Positions 8,345 through 15,108 of a stretch of DNA of 43,642 nucleotides are shown in pieces. Both the position numbers and the translations under genes were made by a program. Position 1 is the first letter of the stretch, and each line of letters starts with the position of its first letter. The stretch covers positions 1 through 43,642 of the forward strand of contig JAQSWN010000029.1 of NCBI GenBank assembly GCA_029266615.1, given 5' to 3'. The notes beneath the pieces were generated by a model, which was given only the letters and a program-made list of their open reading frames with translations, was not told the origin of the DNA and did not search any database. Source of the stretch: Polyangiaceae bacterium (lineage in GTDB: Bacteria; Myxococcota_A; Polyangia; Polyangiales; Polyangiaceae).

Positions 8345-9196
8345 ATGAGCCAAAGACAAGCCAACCCAGAGCAAGCGACGTACTGGAACGAGATCGGCGG
8401 CCCGCGCTGGGTGGCGATGCAGGAGGATCTGGACGCGGAGCTCGCCCCGTTCGGAGTCGCGGTGGAGACCGCGCTCGCGCTTCGGGCCGGAGCGCACGTG
8501 CTGGACGTGGGCTGCGGCGCCGGCGCGACGTCCCTCTCCCTCACCGAGCGTGTGCGGCCAGGGGAGGTGCTGGGGGTGGACATCTCCGCACCGCTCCTCG
8601 CTCGCGCCCGACAGCGCGCACAGGGCGTTGCCGGGTTGCGCTTCCAGCTCGCGGACGCGCAAACCTTTGCTTTCGAGCCCGAGCGGTTCGACGCCGTGTT
8701 TTCGCGCTTTGGAGTCATGTTCTTCGCGGATCCGGTCGCGGCATTCTCCAATCTGCGCGTCGCCTTGCGGACCACGGGCAAGCTCGGCTTCGTCTGCTGG
8801 CGCTCGCAAGACGAAAATCCGTCCTTCACGTTGCCGGCTCGAGCCGCCATGCCGTTCCTTCAGGAGAGGCCGGAGTCGCCGAAACCCGGCGAGCCAGGGC
8901 CGTTCGCGTTTGCGCAGCGCGAGCACTTGGCGAACGTCCTCGAGCGCGCCGGATTCTGCGACGTCAGCATCGAACCCCAAGACACCCACATGGTTTTCGC
9001 CGGTCGCCGCGACCTCGAAGGCGCGGTCGAGCAGGCTTTCGAGTTTGGACCGCTCGGTCGACTCCGAACGCCACTCGAGCCGCACGTGCGTGCCCAGGTG
9101 TGGGACGCGATTCGAGCCGCTTTCGAGCCGCACTACGGCCCCTCGGGCGTCGTGCTCCCGGCCGCGACCTGGCTCGTGACGGCGCGCAAAGGCTGA
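8345..9196 (+). CDS. Class I SAM-dependent methyltransferase
   Basis: A 283-residue soluble methyltransferase. Motif I (VLDVGCGAGATSLSL, about residues 52-66) binds S-adenosylmethionine. The acidic loop VLGVDISAPLL and the post-motif FDAVFSRFGVMFFADP follow in normal order. Closest in layout to UbiE/Methyltransf_11-type enzymes acting on small molecules. The substrate cannot be read from sequence. It lies 3 nt downstream of the thioredoxin reductase-like gene and 35 nt before an AraC regulator, so it probably belongs to the same transcript as the reductase pair. Confidence 0.9.
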   Translation: MSQRQANPEQATYWNEIGGPRWVAMQEDLDAELAPFGVAVETALALRAGAHVLDVGCGAGATSLSLTERVRPGEVLGVDISAPLLARARQRAQGVAGLRFQLADAQTFAFEPERFDAVFSRFGVMFFADPVAAFSNLRVALRTTGKLGFVCWRSQDENPSFTLPARAAMPFLQERPESPKPGEPGPFAFAQREHLANVLERAGFCDVSIEPQDTHMVFAGRRDLEGAVEQAFEFGPLGRLRTPLEPHVRAQVWDAIRAAFEPHYGPSGVVLPAATWLVTARKG

Positions 9197-9231
9197 CCGG
9201 CGGCGGCGCGGCTCGCGTGGTACCGTCACTC

Positions 9232-10098
9232 ATGCGGTCCGCGCACCCCATAGCCAGCGAAAGCTTCCTCGGCGGTGGCTTGCCGATCGTGGCGGAGCAC
9301 GCGGGGCCGGCGGATCGCGCCACGCCGCGGGCCCGCGCCGCCACGCACGACTACGCGGTGGTGATGCTCGTCACCGGAGGGCGCTCGCGCGTGGAGCAGA
9401 GCGGCGAGTGGGCACTCTCCGCCGGGGACGCGCTGCTCGTACCTCCCGGCCGAGCGCATCGGCTCTTGGAAATGCGGCGCTCGGAGTACTGGGGGGTCGG
9501 CTTTTGCGCGCCTTGCTTCGCGACGGAAGGGGCCGTCTCGCTGCTGGAGCCGCTGGAACGCGTGCGTGACGGCGCCGCGCCGGTGGTGCGCATTGCAACC
9601 GCGCGTCACGGTTTCTTGGAAGGCCTATTTCGCGAGCTCGAGCAGCTCACCCACGCGCCGAGCAGGAGGCCGAGCGCAGCGGAGCAAGCGGTACGCTCCA
9701 GCTTGCTCACCCTCATCTTGGCCGAGGTGGAGCGCGCCCGCGCCCCGGGCGAAGTCCGCGCGGGGGTGGGTGGAGGCGTGGTGGTCGATAGCCTTCGCTA
9801 TATCGAGCGCAATTGCCTGCGCCCCCTCTCGCTCCGCGATGTGGCCGCCGCGGTGGGCCGGAGCCCAACGTACGTGACCGCAGCGCTCTCGCAGGCCACC
9901 GGGCGCAGTGCTGGAGAGTGGATCGTGAGCGGGCGGATGGCAGAGGCCCGCCGGCTCCTCCTGCATTCGGACGAGCGCGTTGACGCCATTTCCGAGCGAG
10001 TCGGGTACGCGGACGTCACGCACTTCATCCGCATGTTCCGCCGGAATCATGGCGCGACTCCCGCGAGCTGGCGCGCGTCGCGCACGAGCGGCGCCTGA
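9232..10098 (+). CDS. AraC-family transcriptional regulator with N-terminal cupin
   Basis: 288 residues from ATG 9232; a much longer open frame reaching upstream to 8086 overlaps the methyltransferase and is spurious. Residues about 15-110 form a cupin-like sensor (HDYAVVMLVTGGR..., WALSAGDALLVPPGRAHRL). The C-terminal 100 residues carry the two AraC helix-turn-helix units: LSLRDVAAAVGRSPTYVTAAL and DAISERVGYADVTHFIRMFRR, ending with GATPASWR. It probably activates the upstream enzyme genes or itself on binding a small ligand. It is last in the plus-strand run and convergent with the DoxX gene. Confidence 0.93.
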   Translation: MRSAHPIASESFLGGGLPIVAEHAGPADRATPRARAATHDYAVVMLVTGGRSRVEQSGEWALSAGDALLVPPGRAHRLLEMRRSEYWGVGFCAPCFATEGAVSLLEPLERVRDGAAPVVRIATARHGFLEGLFRELEQLTHAPSRRPSAAEQAVRSSLLTLILAEVERARAPGEVRAGVGGGVVVDSLRYIERNCLRPLSLRDVAAAVGRSPTYVTAALSQATGRSAGEWIVSGRMAEARRLLLHSDERVDAISERVGYADVTHFIRMFRRNHGATPASWRASRTSGA

Positions 10099-10118
10099 CC
10101 GATCGCCGCAGCCCCGCC

Positions 10119-10529
10119 TCAGCGGCGCGCGGGCACCGGCGCCCGGTAGCGGCGACCCCATGCCACGAACAGCGCAAGCGCAAGGAGCACGAAGTTAAAC
10201 GGGGTGTTGGCGCCCTCACCGCGCGAGAGGTGAAAGACGATCGCACAAGCTTGCAACGCCGCGCAGCCTAACGCGGCCAGCACCGTGAGGCCGGGCCGGA
10301 TCCGCGCGAGCGACGGCAGGACTATGCCTACACCGCCCAGCAAGTCGAACAGCGCGGTGAAGTAGAGAAACGAAGGCGTGACCTGCCCCGCCCATGGAAT
10401 CATCTGCGCGAGCTGGGGGATGGGGGTGAGTAGTTTCCACACGCCGGTGCCGAAGAAAAGCAGGCCGAGCAGGCCCTGGGCGATCCATAGGGCGTAGCCG
10501 AGCCGCAAATCGTGCGATTTAGAGCGCAA
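10119..10529 (-). CDS. DoxX-like membrane protein
   Basis: About 136 residues with four hydrophobic segments, near 12-30, 48-68, 78-98 and 108-124. The pattern (GLLFFGTGVWKLLTP, then FTALFDLLGGVGIVLPSLARI) fits DoxX/DoxD-like quinone- or redox-linked membrane proteins. The start is uncertain: TTG at 10529 is the most upstream option and no ATG is available before the first membrane helix. It is divergent from an HxlR regulator, a frequent pairing, and the intergenic region carries repeated GTTAC motifs. It probably forms part of a redox or electrophile stress response under HxlR control. Confidence 0.85.
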   Translation of the reverse strand: MRSKSHDLRLGYALWIAQGLLGLLFFGTGVWKLLTPIPQLAQMIPWAGQVTPSFLYFTALFDLLGGVGIVLPSLARIRPGLTVLAALGCAALQACAIVFHLSRGEGANTPFNFVLLALALFVAWGRRYRAPVPARR

Positions 10530-10535
10530 AATCAG

Positions 10536-10631
10536 GTTACTTTCTGGCTTCTAGTTACCGTTGGTGACGATCACTTACTTGCATACCGCCGGGTCAACCC
10601 ACAAGGAGGCACATTGAAGTTACTAAGTAAC
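10536..10631. promoter_or_regulatory. HxlR operator region: GTTAC repeats and a perfect palindrome
   Basis: GTTAC occurs at 10536-10540 and again at 10554-10558. A perfect inverted repeat GTTACT-A-AGTAAC spans 10619-10631, overlapping the first codons of the HxlR gene. The ribosome site AAGGAGG (10603-10609) lies between them. The arrangement suggests autoregulation of HxlR and control of the divergent DoxX gene. Confidence 0.55.
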
Positions 10632-11015
10632 GGCAAGCTCACGAAGCGCTACGCCGAGGAATGCGCGGCCATGCGCGACATCTTGAGTCTGGTCGGGGAC
10701 AAGTGGAGCGTGCTCCTCGTCGTCAACTTGGGGGAAGGGCCGCTTCGGTTCAGCGATTTGAAGCGCAGCGTCGACGGTATCTCCCAACGCATGCTGACGC
10801 TCACGTTGCGGGGGTTGGAGCGCGACGGGCTCGTGAAACGCACCGTGTACCCAACCAACCCGCCGCGGGTGGACTACGAGCTCACGCGGCTCGGTCAAAC
10901 CTTGCTGGCGCCGGTCACGCAGCTGGCGATGTGGGCGGGCCAGCATCGCGCGGAGGTGTTGCGAGCGCGGGATGCGTTCGAGCGCAAAACCAAAGCGAAC
11001 GAAGCTCGGCTCTGA
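10614..11015 (+). CDS. HxlR-family transcriptional regulator
   Basis: 133 residues. The start is set at TTG 10614 because a perfect AAGGAGG lies 4 nt upstream, while the longer frame from 10512 would run across the promoter. The HxlR winged helix is clear: MRDILSLVGDKWSVLLVVNL, RFSDLKRSVDGISQRMLTLTLRGLERDG (recognition helix and following helix), then the wing VDYELTRLGQTLLAPV. HxlR proteins respond to aldehydes, quinones or other electrophiles, often through an N-terminal cysteine; here one Cys lies near the N-terminus, in AEECAAM. Divergent to DoxX and convergent with the AHSA1-SnoaL gene. Confidence 0.92.
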   Translation: MKLLSNGKLTKRYAEECAAMRDILSLVGDKWSVLLVVNLGEGPLRFSDLKRSVDGISQRMLTLTLRGLERDGLVKRTVYPTNPPRVDYELTRLGQTLLAPVTQLAMWAGQHRAEVLRARDAFERKTKANEARL

Positions 11016-11044
11016 CTCTGAGGACCCTCGCTAGCCAGGCACCG

Positions 11045-11887
11045 TCACACCGGAGATGAATGATGCTCGTGCGCGATCTTCCAAACGCCCCGCTGCTTGA
11101 CGAAGCCGAGGGTAAGACGCACGGCGAACTCTCGACCCGGTTCGATACCCAGGAGCGCATGCGCGAACGCCACGTTTTCTGCCACGTGGAGCCGGAGCTC
11201 GCCGAGCTCGAACCGCTGGTGGGGGCCGCCGTCCAAGAAGGGCGCCCAAGCTCGTCGATACTCGCTCGAGCCTCGGTGCTGAAGCGCTCCCGCGACGTCG
11301 AACAGGAGGACGTCCTCCGTGTGCGGCTCGAGCACGCTTTCCAGGTCCCCGTCGCGTACCGCGCATGCCCAGCGTTCCACGAGCGCGCATAGCTCATGCT
11401 CGTCCCCGGTCGAACCCAGGCTCGCGAGCGCTCCGCTTGGCGGGCCGGCACGATGTGCGGCCAGAAGCTCGTCGAGCGCGCGGTAGCTCTGCTCCTGCCC
11501 TTCGGCCATGCCGCTCTGCACCATGGCGTCGCGGTCTTCTTCGGTGAAGAAGAGGGACACGGTGACGAGCTTGGTCCGCTCCGGGCCCAAGCTTTCTAGG
11601 GTCGTCGTCGTGACGATGGGGTGGCCGGGAGCGCCGTCCCAATCGAAGGTCTGGACCAAGCGCTCGGGCCCCTGAACCTCGCTAAATCTGCCCTCGAAAC
11701 CGTGCACGCCGTCATCCGCGTGCTCCACGAAGCGCCAGTGCCCACCCCGGTAAAGCTCGAACCGCTCGACCACCACGCGGTTGCCTCGGCCCCACCACTG
11801 GGTCAGCAGCGCCGGCTCCGTGAGCGCCTGCCACACGCGCTCGCGTGAAGCTTCGAAGACGCGCTCGGTGCGTACCTCTCGGGTCAT
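11045..11887 (-). CDS. AHSA1/SRPBCC domain fused to a SnoaL/DUF4440-like domain
   Basis: A 280-residue two-domain protein. Residues about 1-145 are an AHSA1-type START/SRPBCC lipid-binding fold (RVFEASRERVWQALTEPALL, QWWGRG, W-x-FVEHADDGVHGFEG). Residues about 160-280 are a SnoaL/NTF2-like domain (ALVERWACAVRDGDLESVLE, RLTLGFVKQRGVWKIAHEHHS). Both folds bind small hydrophobic ligands, and the pair is usually encoded as separate proteins. The gene overlaps the upstream ArsR by 4 bp (ATGA), so the two are co-translated. A role in sensing or detoxifying a hydrophobic compound is inference. Confidence 0.9.
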   Translation of the reverse strand: MTREVRTERVFEASRERVWQALTEPALLTQWWGRGNRVVVERFELYRGGHWRFVEHADDGVHGFEGRFSEVQGPERLVQTFDWDGAPGHPIVTTTTLESLGPERTKLVTVSLFFTEEDRDAMVQSGMAEGQEQSYRALDELLAAHRAGPPSGALASLGSTGDEHELCALVERWACAVRDGDLESVLEPHTEDVLLFDVAGALQHRGSSEYRRAWAPFLDGGPHQRFELGELRLHVAENVAFAHALLGIEPGREFAVRLTLGFVKQRGVWKIAHEHHSSPV

Positions 11888-12222
11888 GACTTGGCTCCCT
11901 TCGTTCGCTGCAGGAAGGCGCCCAGCGAATCCAGGCGGGCTTCCAGCATTCGTTGGTAGTGATCGATGAACGCGGCTTCTTCTTCCAGACGGCGCGGGCC
12001 GAGCGAGCAGGTTCGCACTCTCCCCGCCTTTTTGGTGCTGACGAGCCGCGCTTCCTCCAGGATGAGCACGTGCTTCTTCATGCCCGTCAGCGTCATATCG
12101 AAGGCGCTCGCCAGCTCACTGATGCTCGCGTCGCCCCGACCAAGGCGCTCCAAAATGCCTCGACGTGTCGCGTCGGACAGCGCGCCGAAAGCCGAATCCA
12201 GCCGGTGCTGAAACTGAACCAC
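11884..12222 (-). CDS. ArsR-family transcriptional regulator
   Basis: 112 residues starting at GTG 12222; GTG 12231 is an alternative. The sequence LDSAFGALSDATRRGILERL opens the winged helix, followed by ISELASAFDMTLTGMKKHVLILEEARLV and the wing KAGRVRTCSLGP. This is the ArsR subgroup paired with AHSA1 proteins and lacks the metal-binding Cys boxes of classical ArsR. A TTGACG-N16-TATAGT promoter ends 7 nt before the start codon, so the mRNA is probably leaderless. A 16-bp palindrome covers the -10 edge and the start. It is co-translated with the AHSA1-SnoaL protein, which it probably controls together with itself. Confidence 0.9.
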   Translation of the reverse strand: MVQFQHRLDSAFGALSDATRRGILERLGRGDASISELASAFDMTLTGMKKHVLILEEARLVSTKKAGRVRTCSLGPRRLEEEAAFIDHYQRMLEARLDSLGAFLQRTKGAKS

Positions 12223-12257
12223 GTGGTTCACTATAGTCGCGACGCGCGCACCGTCAA
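12215..12257 (-). promoter_or_regulatory. Sigma70-like promoter with overlapping ArsR operator
   Basis: On the minus strand the -35 is TTGACG (12252-12257), the spacer is 16 bp, and the -10 is TATAGT (12230-12235). The perfect palindrome TGAACCACGTGGTTCA (12215-12230) abuts the -10 and covers both candidate GTG start codons. The expected transcription start coincides with GTG 12222. The -35 overlaps the stop of the upstream reductase gene. Confidence 0.7.
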
Positions 12258-12796
12258 GCGATGGCGCCGGATCGCGGCGTCGGCGCGAGCGCGTAGCGCA
12301 GCTGCAGCACGCCGCCGCCCAGATCTCTCGACGCGAGCAGGCGCAGCGACGCGAACCCGCCTGGCGGCAGGTGCAAGCGCAAGCCCGCATCTTCCAAAAC
12401 AGGGGCGACGTTGAGGCACAGCTCGTCCACCAACCCCTCGGCCAGGAACGCGTTGTGCAGCTGCTCGCCACCAGCGAGGAGCGCGGCGGCGTGGCCGCGT
12501 TCGCGCAGGTGAGCGACCGCGGCTTGCGCGGAGCCCACCACCGTCGGCCCTTTTACCTCCCCTGAGCGCGAAACGACCACGATATCCGCACGCGCGAAGG
12601 TCGCGCCCGCGTCTTCCGCCGAACGCCGGGGCTGACTCTGGAACTCCTGGAAAGTTTGGCGGCCCACGATGAAATTGCCGATTGCCCCGACCTGAGCCGC
12701 GAAGTCCGCGAGCGCCTCCGGCTTGGGCGGGTGCGCGGGGGTCGAGCGAGCGTAGTTACCGTTGGCGGTGAGGGTGGCCCAGAGAATGATCTTCAT
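12254..12796 (-). CDS. RibD C-terminal / dihydrofolate reductase-like protein
   Basis: 180 residues from ATG 12796. Family features are MKIILWATLTANGNYA at the start, a GAIGNFIVGRQTFQEF loop, the AALLAGGEQLHNAFLAEGLVDELCLNVAPV segment that shapes the NADPH site, and a C-terminal LQLRYAL strand. It is presumed to be an NADPH-dependent reductase in the cytoplasm. It is divergent from a LysR gene with a 75-bp control region, and its stop lies inside the -35 of the downstream ArsR promoter, so the two minus-strand units are packed end to end. Probably LysR-regulated. Confidence 0.88.
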   Translation of the reverse strand: MKIILWATLTANGNYARSTPAHPPKPEALADFAAQVGAIGNFIVGRQTFQEFQSQPRRSAEDAGATFARADIVVVSRSGEVKGPTVVGSAQAAVAHLRERGHAAALLAGGEQLHNAFLAEGLVDELCLNVAPVLEDAGLRLHLPPGGFASLRLLASRDLGGGVLQLRYALAPTPRSGAIA

Positions 12797-12833
12797 GAAC
12801 ACGGCATGAGGCCGTGCCTCGTTCGTGAGTAGA

Positions 12834-12863
12834 TTGGACGAATGAGAAACATATTCTCATAAT
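12834..12863 (+). promoter_or_regulatory. LysR promoter with inverted repeat in the spacer
   Basis: TTGGAC (12834-12839), an 18-bp spacer and CATAAT (12858-12863) form a good sigma70-like promoter. The inverted repeat ATGAGAA-N5-TTCTCAT (12842-12860) fills the spacer. The -10 ends 8 nt before the LysR ATG, implying a leaderless or near-leaderless transcript and autorepression. Confidence 0.65.
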
Positions 12864-12871
12864 TGATCCCA

Positions 12872-13795
12872 ATGCTAGAGACGGACGAGCTGCTCATCTT
12901 CATCAAGGTCGTCGCCGCGAGCTCCGTTTCACGCGCGGCGGGGGAGCTCGGGGTGCCGCGGGCCACGGTGAGCCGCAAGCTCGCGGCGTTGGAGGAACGA
13001 ATCGGCGCCCGGCTCCTGCAGCGGACCACGCGCAGCATGACGCTCACGGAGGCGGGGCGGACGTTCCATCGCCACGCCGAGCTCGTGCTGGACGCCGCGC
13101 GCGCGGCCGAATCCAGCGTGCGTCCCAGGAGCGCGACTCCGAGCGGCCGGGTGCGGGTGACGATGCCGCCCATGACGGGCAGTGGTTTGCCGGAGCTGCT
13201 TGCGGACTTTGCGCGTCAGCACCCGACCATCCAGCTCCTCTTGCACGTCGCGAACCGAGTCGTGGACTTGCGCCGGGAGCCGTATGACGTGGCGATTCGT
13301 GCCAGCAGCGCGCTCGCCCCGGGGCTCGTCGCGCGCACCCTGACTCGAGTGAGGCTGGTAGGCGTCGCGGCGCCGAGCTACCTCGCCACGCACGGAACGC
13401 CTGCGACGCTGGCAGACCTGCCCGAGCACCGCTGCCTCATGGGCCTCAGCGGTGACGGCACCGCGCAGACGCATTGGCATGCCGGAAAGAGCCGGACCAA
13501 GCTCGCGGGCACGGTCTTCACGAACGACCCCCACTTGGTGTTGCGGTTCGCGCTGCGTGGCCTGGGGATCGCGTACCTGCCCGCGACGCTCGTCGCGACG
13601 CCGCTGGCTCGGGGGGAGCTGACCCGCGTGCTACCGCAGGCCCTGCGCTTGGAAGGAGCTGTCTCCGTCGTGTATCGGGAGCGAAAGCTGATGGCGCCCG
13701 CAGTACGAGCCTTCGTCGACCACGTCGTTCGCCACGGGCCGGTCGCGCTCCGGCACGCTAGCGCCGCGGAGAGCGCGGAGCTGCCTGCACCCTAG
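12872..13795 (+). CDS. LysR-family transcriptional regulator
   Basis: 307 residues from ATG 12872; TTG 12863 would lie inside the -10 element. The N-terminal helix-turn-helix is typical: ELLIFIKVVAASSVSRAAGELGVPRATVSRKLAALE, then RLLQRTTRSMTLTEAGRTF. The effector domain includes RVRVTMPPMTGSGLPELLADF and FALRGLGIAYLPATLV, as in the large LysR subgroup that controls adjacent oxidoreductases. It is divergent from a DHFR-like reductase gene, its likely target. The stop overlaps the end of the convergent VOC gene by 4 bp. Confidence 0.93.
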   Translation: MLETDELLIFIKVVAASSVSRAAGELGVPRATVSRKLAALEERIGARLLQRTTRSMTLTEAGRTFHRHAELVLDAARAAESSVRPRSATPSGRVRVTMPPMTGSGLPELLADFARQHPTIQLLLHVANRVVDLRREPYDVAIRASSALAPGLVARTLTRVRLVGVAAPSYLATHGTPATLADLPEHRCLMGLSGDGTAQTHWHAGKSRTKLAGTVFTNDPHLVLRFALRGLGIAYLPATLVATPLARGELTRVLPQALRLEGAVSVVYRERKLMAPAVRAFVDHVVRHGPVALRHASAAESAELPAP

Positions 13796-14262
13796 TGATC
13801 GAGCTGGTGCAAAATGATGGGGTTACCCTCGCTGTCGGTGATGTTCGACATGCGACAATGCGGTCCTCGCACCACGTCGCCGTGGTACGTAACTGAAGCC
13901 TTCTTCAACCGGCGGTTGAGCGCGTCTAAATCGCTCACTTCGAAGGCGATGCCTCCTCCTCCCGCCGGCTTTCGCTGGCTCGGGTCAGGATGCAGGAACA
14001 ACGCGAGGCAACCTCCGCCCGGCAAGTCGTACTCGGTCCATACGCCGTCCGGCGACGCCAGGCCGCGCTTCAAACCGAGCACGCGTTCGTAGAAGCGCCG
14101 CGCACGCGCAGCATCTTCCACCGGGAAGAGCGTGAACGCGACTTTCTTCAGCTCCGAAGCGGCCGTGGGTGGTGACGCCCGCTTCGAGCTCGTCACTTTC
14201 GGAGCGCTCTTCTTCTTAGCTGCGGCAGCGGCCGTCTTTTTCTTCTTCTTCGCGATAGCCAT
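13792..14262 (-). CDS. VOC-family (glyoxalase/dioxygenase-fold) protein with a Lys/Ala-rich tail
   Basis: 156 residues. Residues about 40-155 form a VOC fold: KVAFTLFPVEDAARARRFYERVLGL, then GVWTEYDLPGGGCLALF, GGGIAFEVSDLDALNRRL, and NITDSEGNPIILHQ with the terminal metal-site Glu in DSEGN. Residues 1-36 are a basic, low-complexity tail (MAIAKKKKKTAAAAAKKKSA, then Pro/Ser/Lys) like eukaryotic histone H1 tails or AT-hook-poor nucleoid proteins. The tail could bind nucleic acid or polyanions. The reaction is unknown; VOC proteins range from lyases to drug-binding resistance proteins. Confidence 0.88.
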   Translation of the reverse strand: MAIAKKKKKTAAAAAKKKSAPKVTSSKRASPPTAASELKKVAFTLFPVEDAARARRFYERVLGLKRGLASPDGVWTEYDLPGGGCLALFLHPDPSQRKPAGGGGIAFEVSDLDALNRRLKKASVTYHGDVVRGPHCRMSNITDSEGNPIILHQLDH

Positions 14263-14307
14263 AGCCGCAGGGATTACTCCACCCCGCCTCCCAAATGAAG
14301 TCTCCGC

Positions 14308-14931
14308 TCAGCGCGGCGCTCGGGTCAGGCACCAGAACGTCGGAAATTCCGAGTGCTCGCTCACCAGCCGCAGCTCGAAGCCGAGGCGCTCGTAAAAAGC
14401 GACGTTATGGGCTTTGGCCGTGTCGACGTACGCCGGGAGGCGCTCCTGGTCGCAGCGCTCCAAGATAGGCTGCACCAGTCGGTGCCCGAGGCCTCGGCGC
14501 TGGGCGCTCGGCTCCACGCCGAGGAGCGAGAGCGTGTAGTGAGGGCCTGTGGTCACGCTCGTGTGCAGCGCGTCCATGTGAGCGATGATGCGCAGGCCGC
14601 GCGGAATGCCACCGAGCCCGACCGCCGCGGTGAAGCTCGGAATCAGGCGGAGCTGTTGCCACCACGACAGCTGGTGCTTACCCGGCGCGAGCCACAGCGC
14701 GCTGCCGGTGAGGTCCGAGGTCGTGTACGTTTCGCTCAGCTGGTCCGACAAGTGGCGGAGCAGCAGCTGAAAGAAGCCGCGAGACGCCGCTTCGCGACGT
14801 GGGGCAGGGGGGAGCAGCCAATCGTAAAAGGGGTCATCTGCGAAGGCACGACTCAGAAATTCGGCCATGCTCGGAATGTCCGCGGGCGTCGCACGGCGAA
14901 TCGTGGCGCTGTCCGAAATTGCTCTCTTCAC
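14308..14931 (-). CDS. GNAT-family N-acetyltransferase
   Basis: 207 residues from GTG 14931. The GNAT core is visible: IRRATPADIPSMAEFLSRAFADDPFYDWLLP at the N-terminus, the acetyl-CoA pyrophosphate loop YTLSLLGVEPSAQRRGLGHRL (about residues 134-154), and AYVDTAKAHNVAFYERLGFEL near the end. The length and DPFYDWLLP motif resemble the group that acetylates small amines or antibiotics. The substrate is unknown. It sits alone between the VOC gene and the ECF42 operon. Confidence 0.9.
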   Translation of the reverse strand: MKRAISDSATIRRATPADIPSMAEFLSRAFADDPFYDWLLPPAPRREAASRGFFQLLLRHLSDQLSETYTTSDLTGSALWLAPGKHQLSWWQQLRLIPSFTAAVGLGGIPRGLRIIAHMDALHTSVTTGPHYTLSLLGVEPSAQRRGLGHRLVQPILERCDQERLPAYVDTAKAHNVAFYERLGFELRLVSEHSEFPTFWCLTRAPR

Positions 14932-15108
14932 TGCCAGAAACTTAGTCGGTGCGCCCGCGCCGGACGAAGCTTTTCTCGGCCCGACGTCGTTTCGTCACCC
15001 TCGGGCGCGGGACGAAGCCACTTCCCCGACTGGATCTCATCGGCCGTTACCTCTCGATCTTCATCGACGTGAACATGTCTACGCATCGAGAGGGTCAAGG
15101 CGCTGCCG

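Noticed and set aside
7892..9229. Open minus-strand frames over the flavoprotein and methyltransferase
   Set aside because: Shadows of two well-recognised plus-strand genes.
8086..9231. N-terminal extension of the AraC regulator
   Set aside because: It would overlap the whole methyltransferase in another frame; AraC-family sequence begins at ATG 9232.
12842..12860. Classical LysR T-N11-A box
   Set aside because: The inverted repeat is clear, but the bases at the T-N11-A positions around its centre do not fit, so only a generic operator is claimed.
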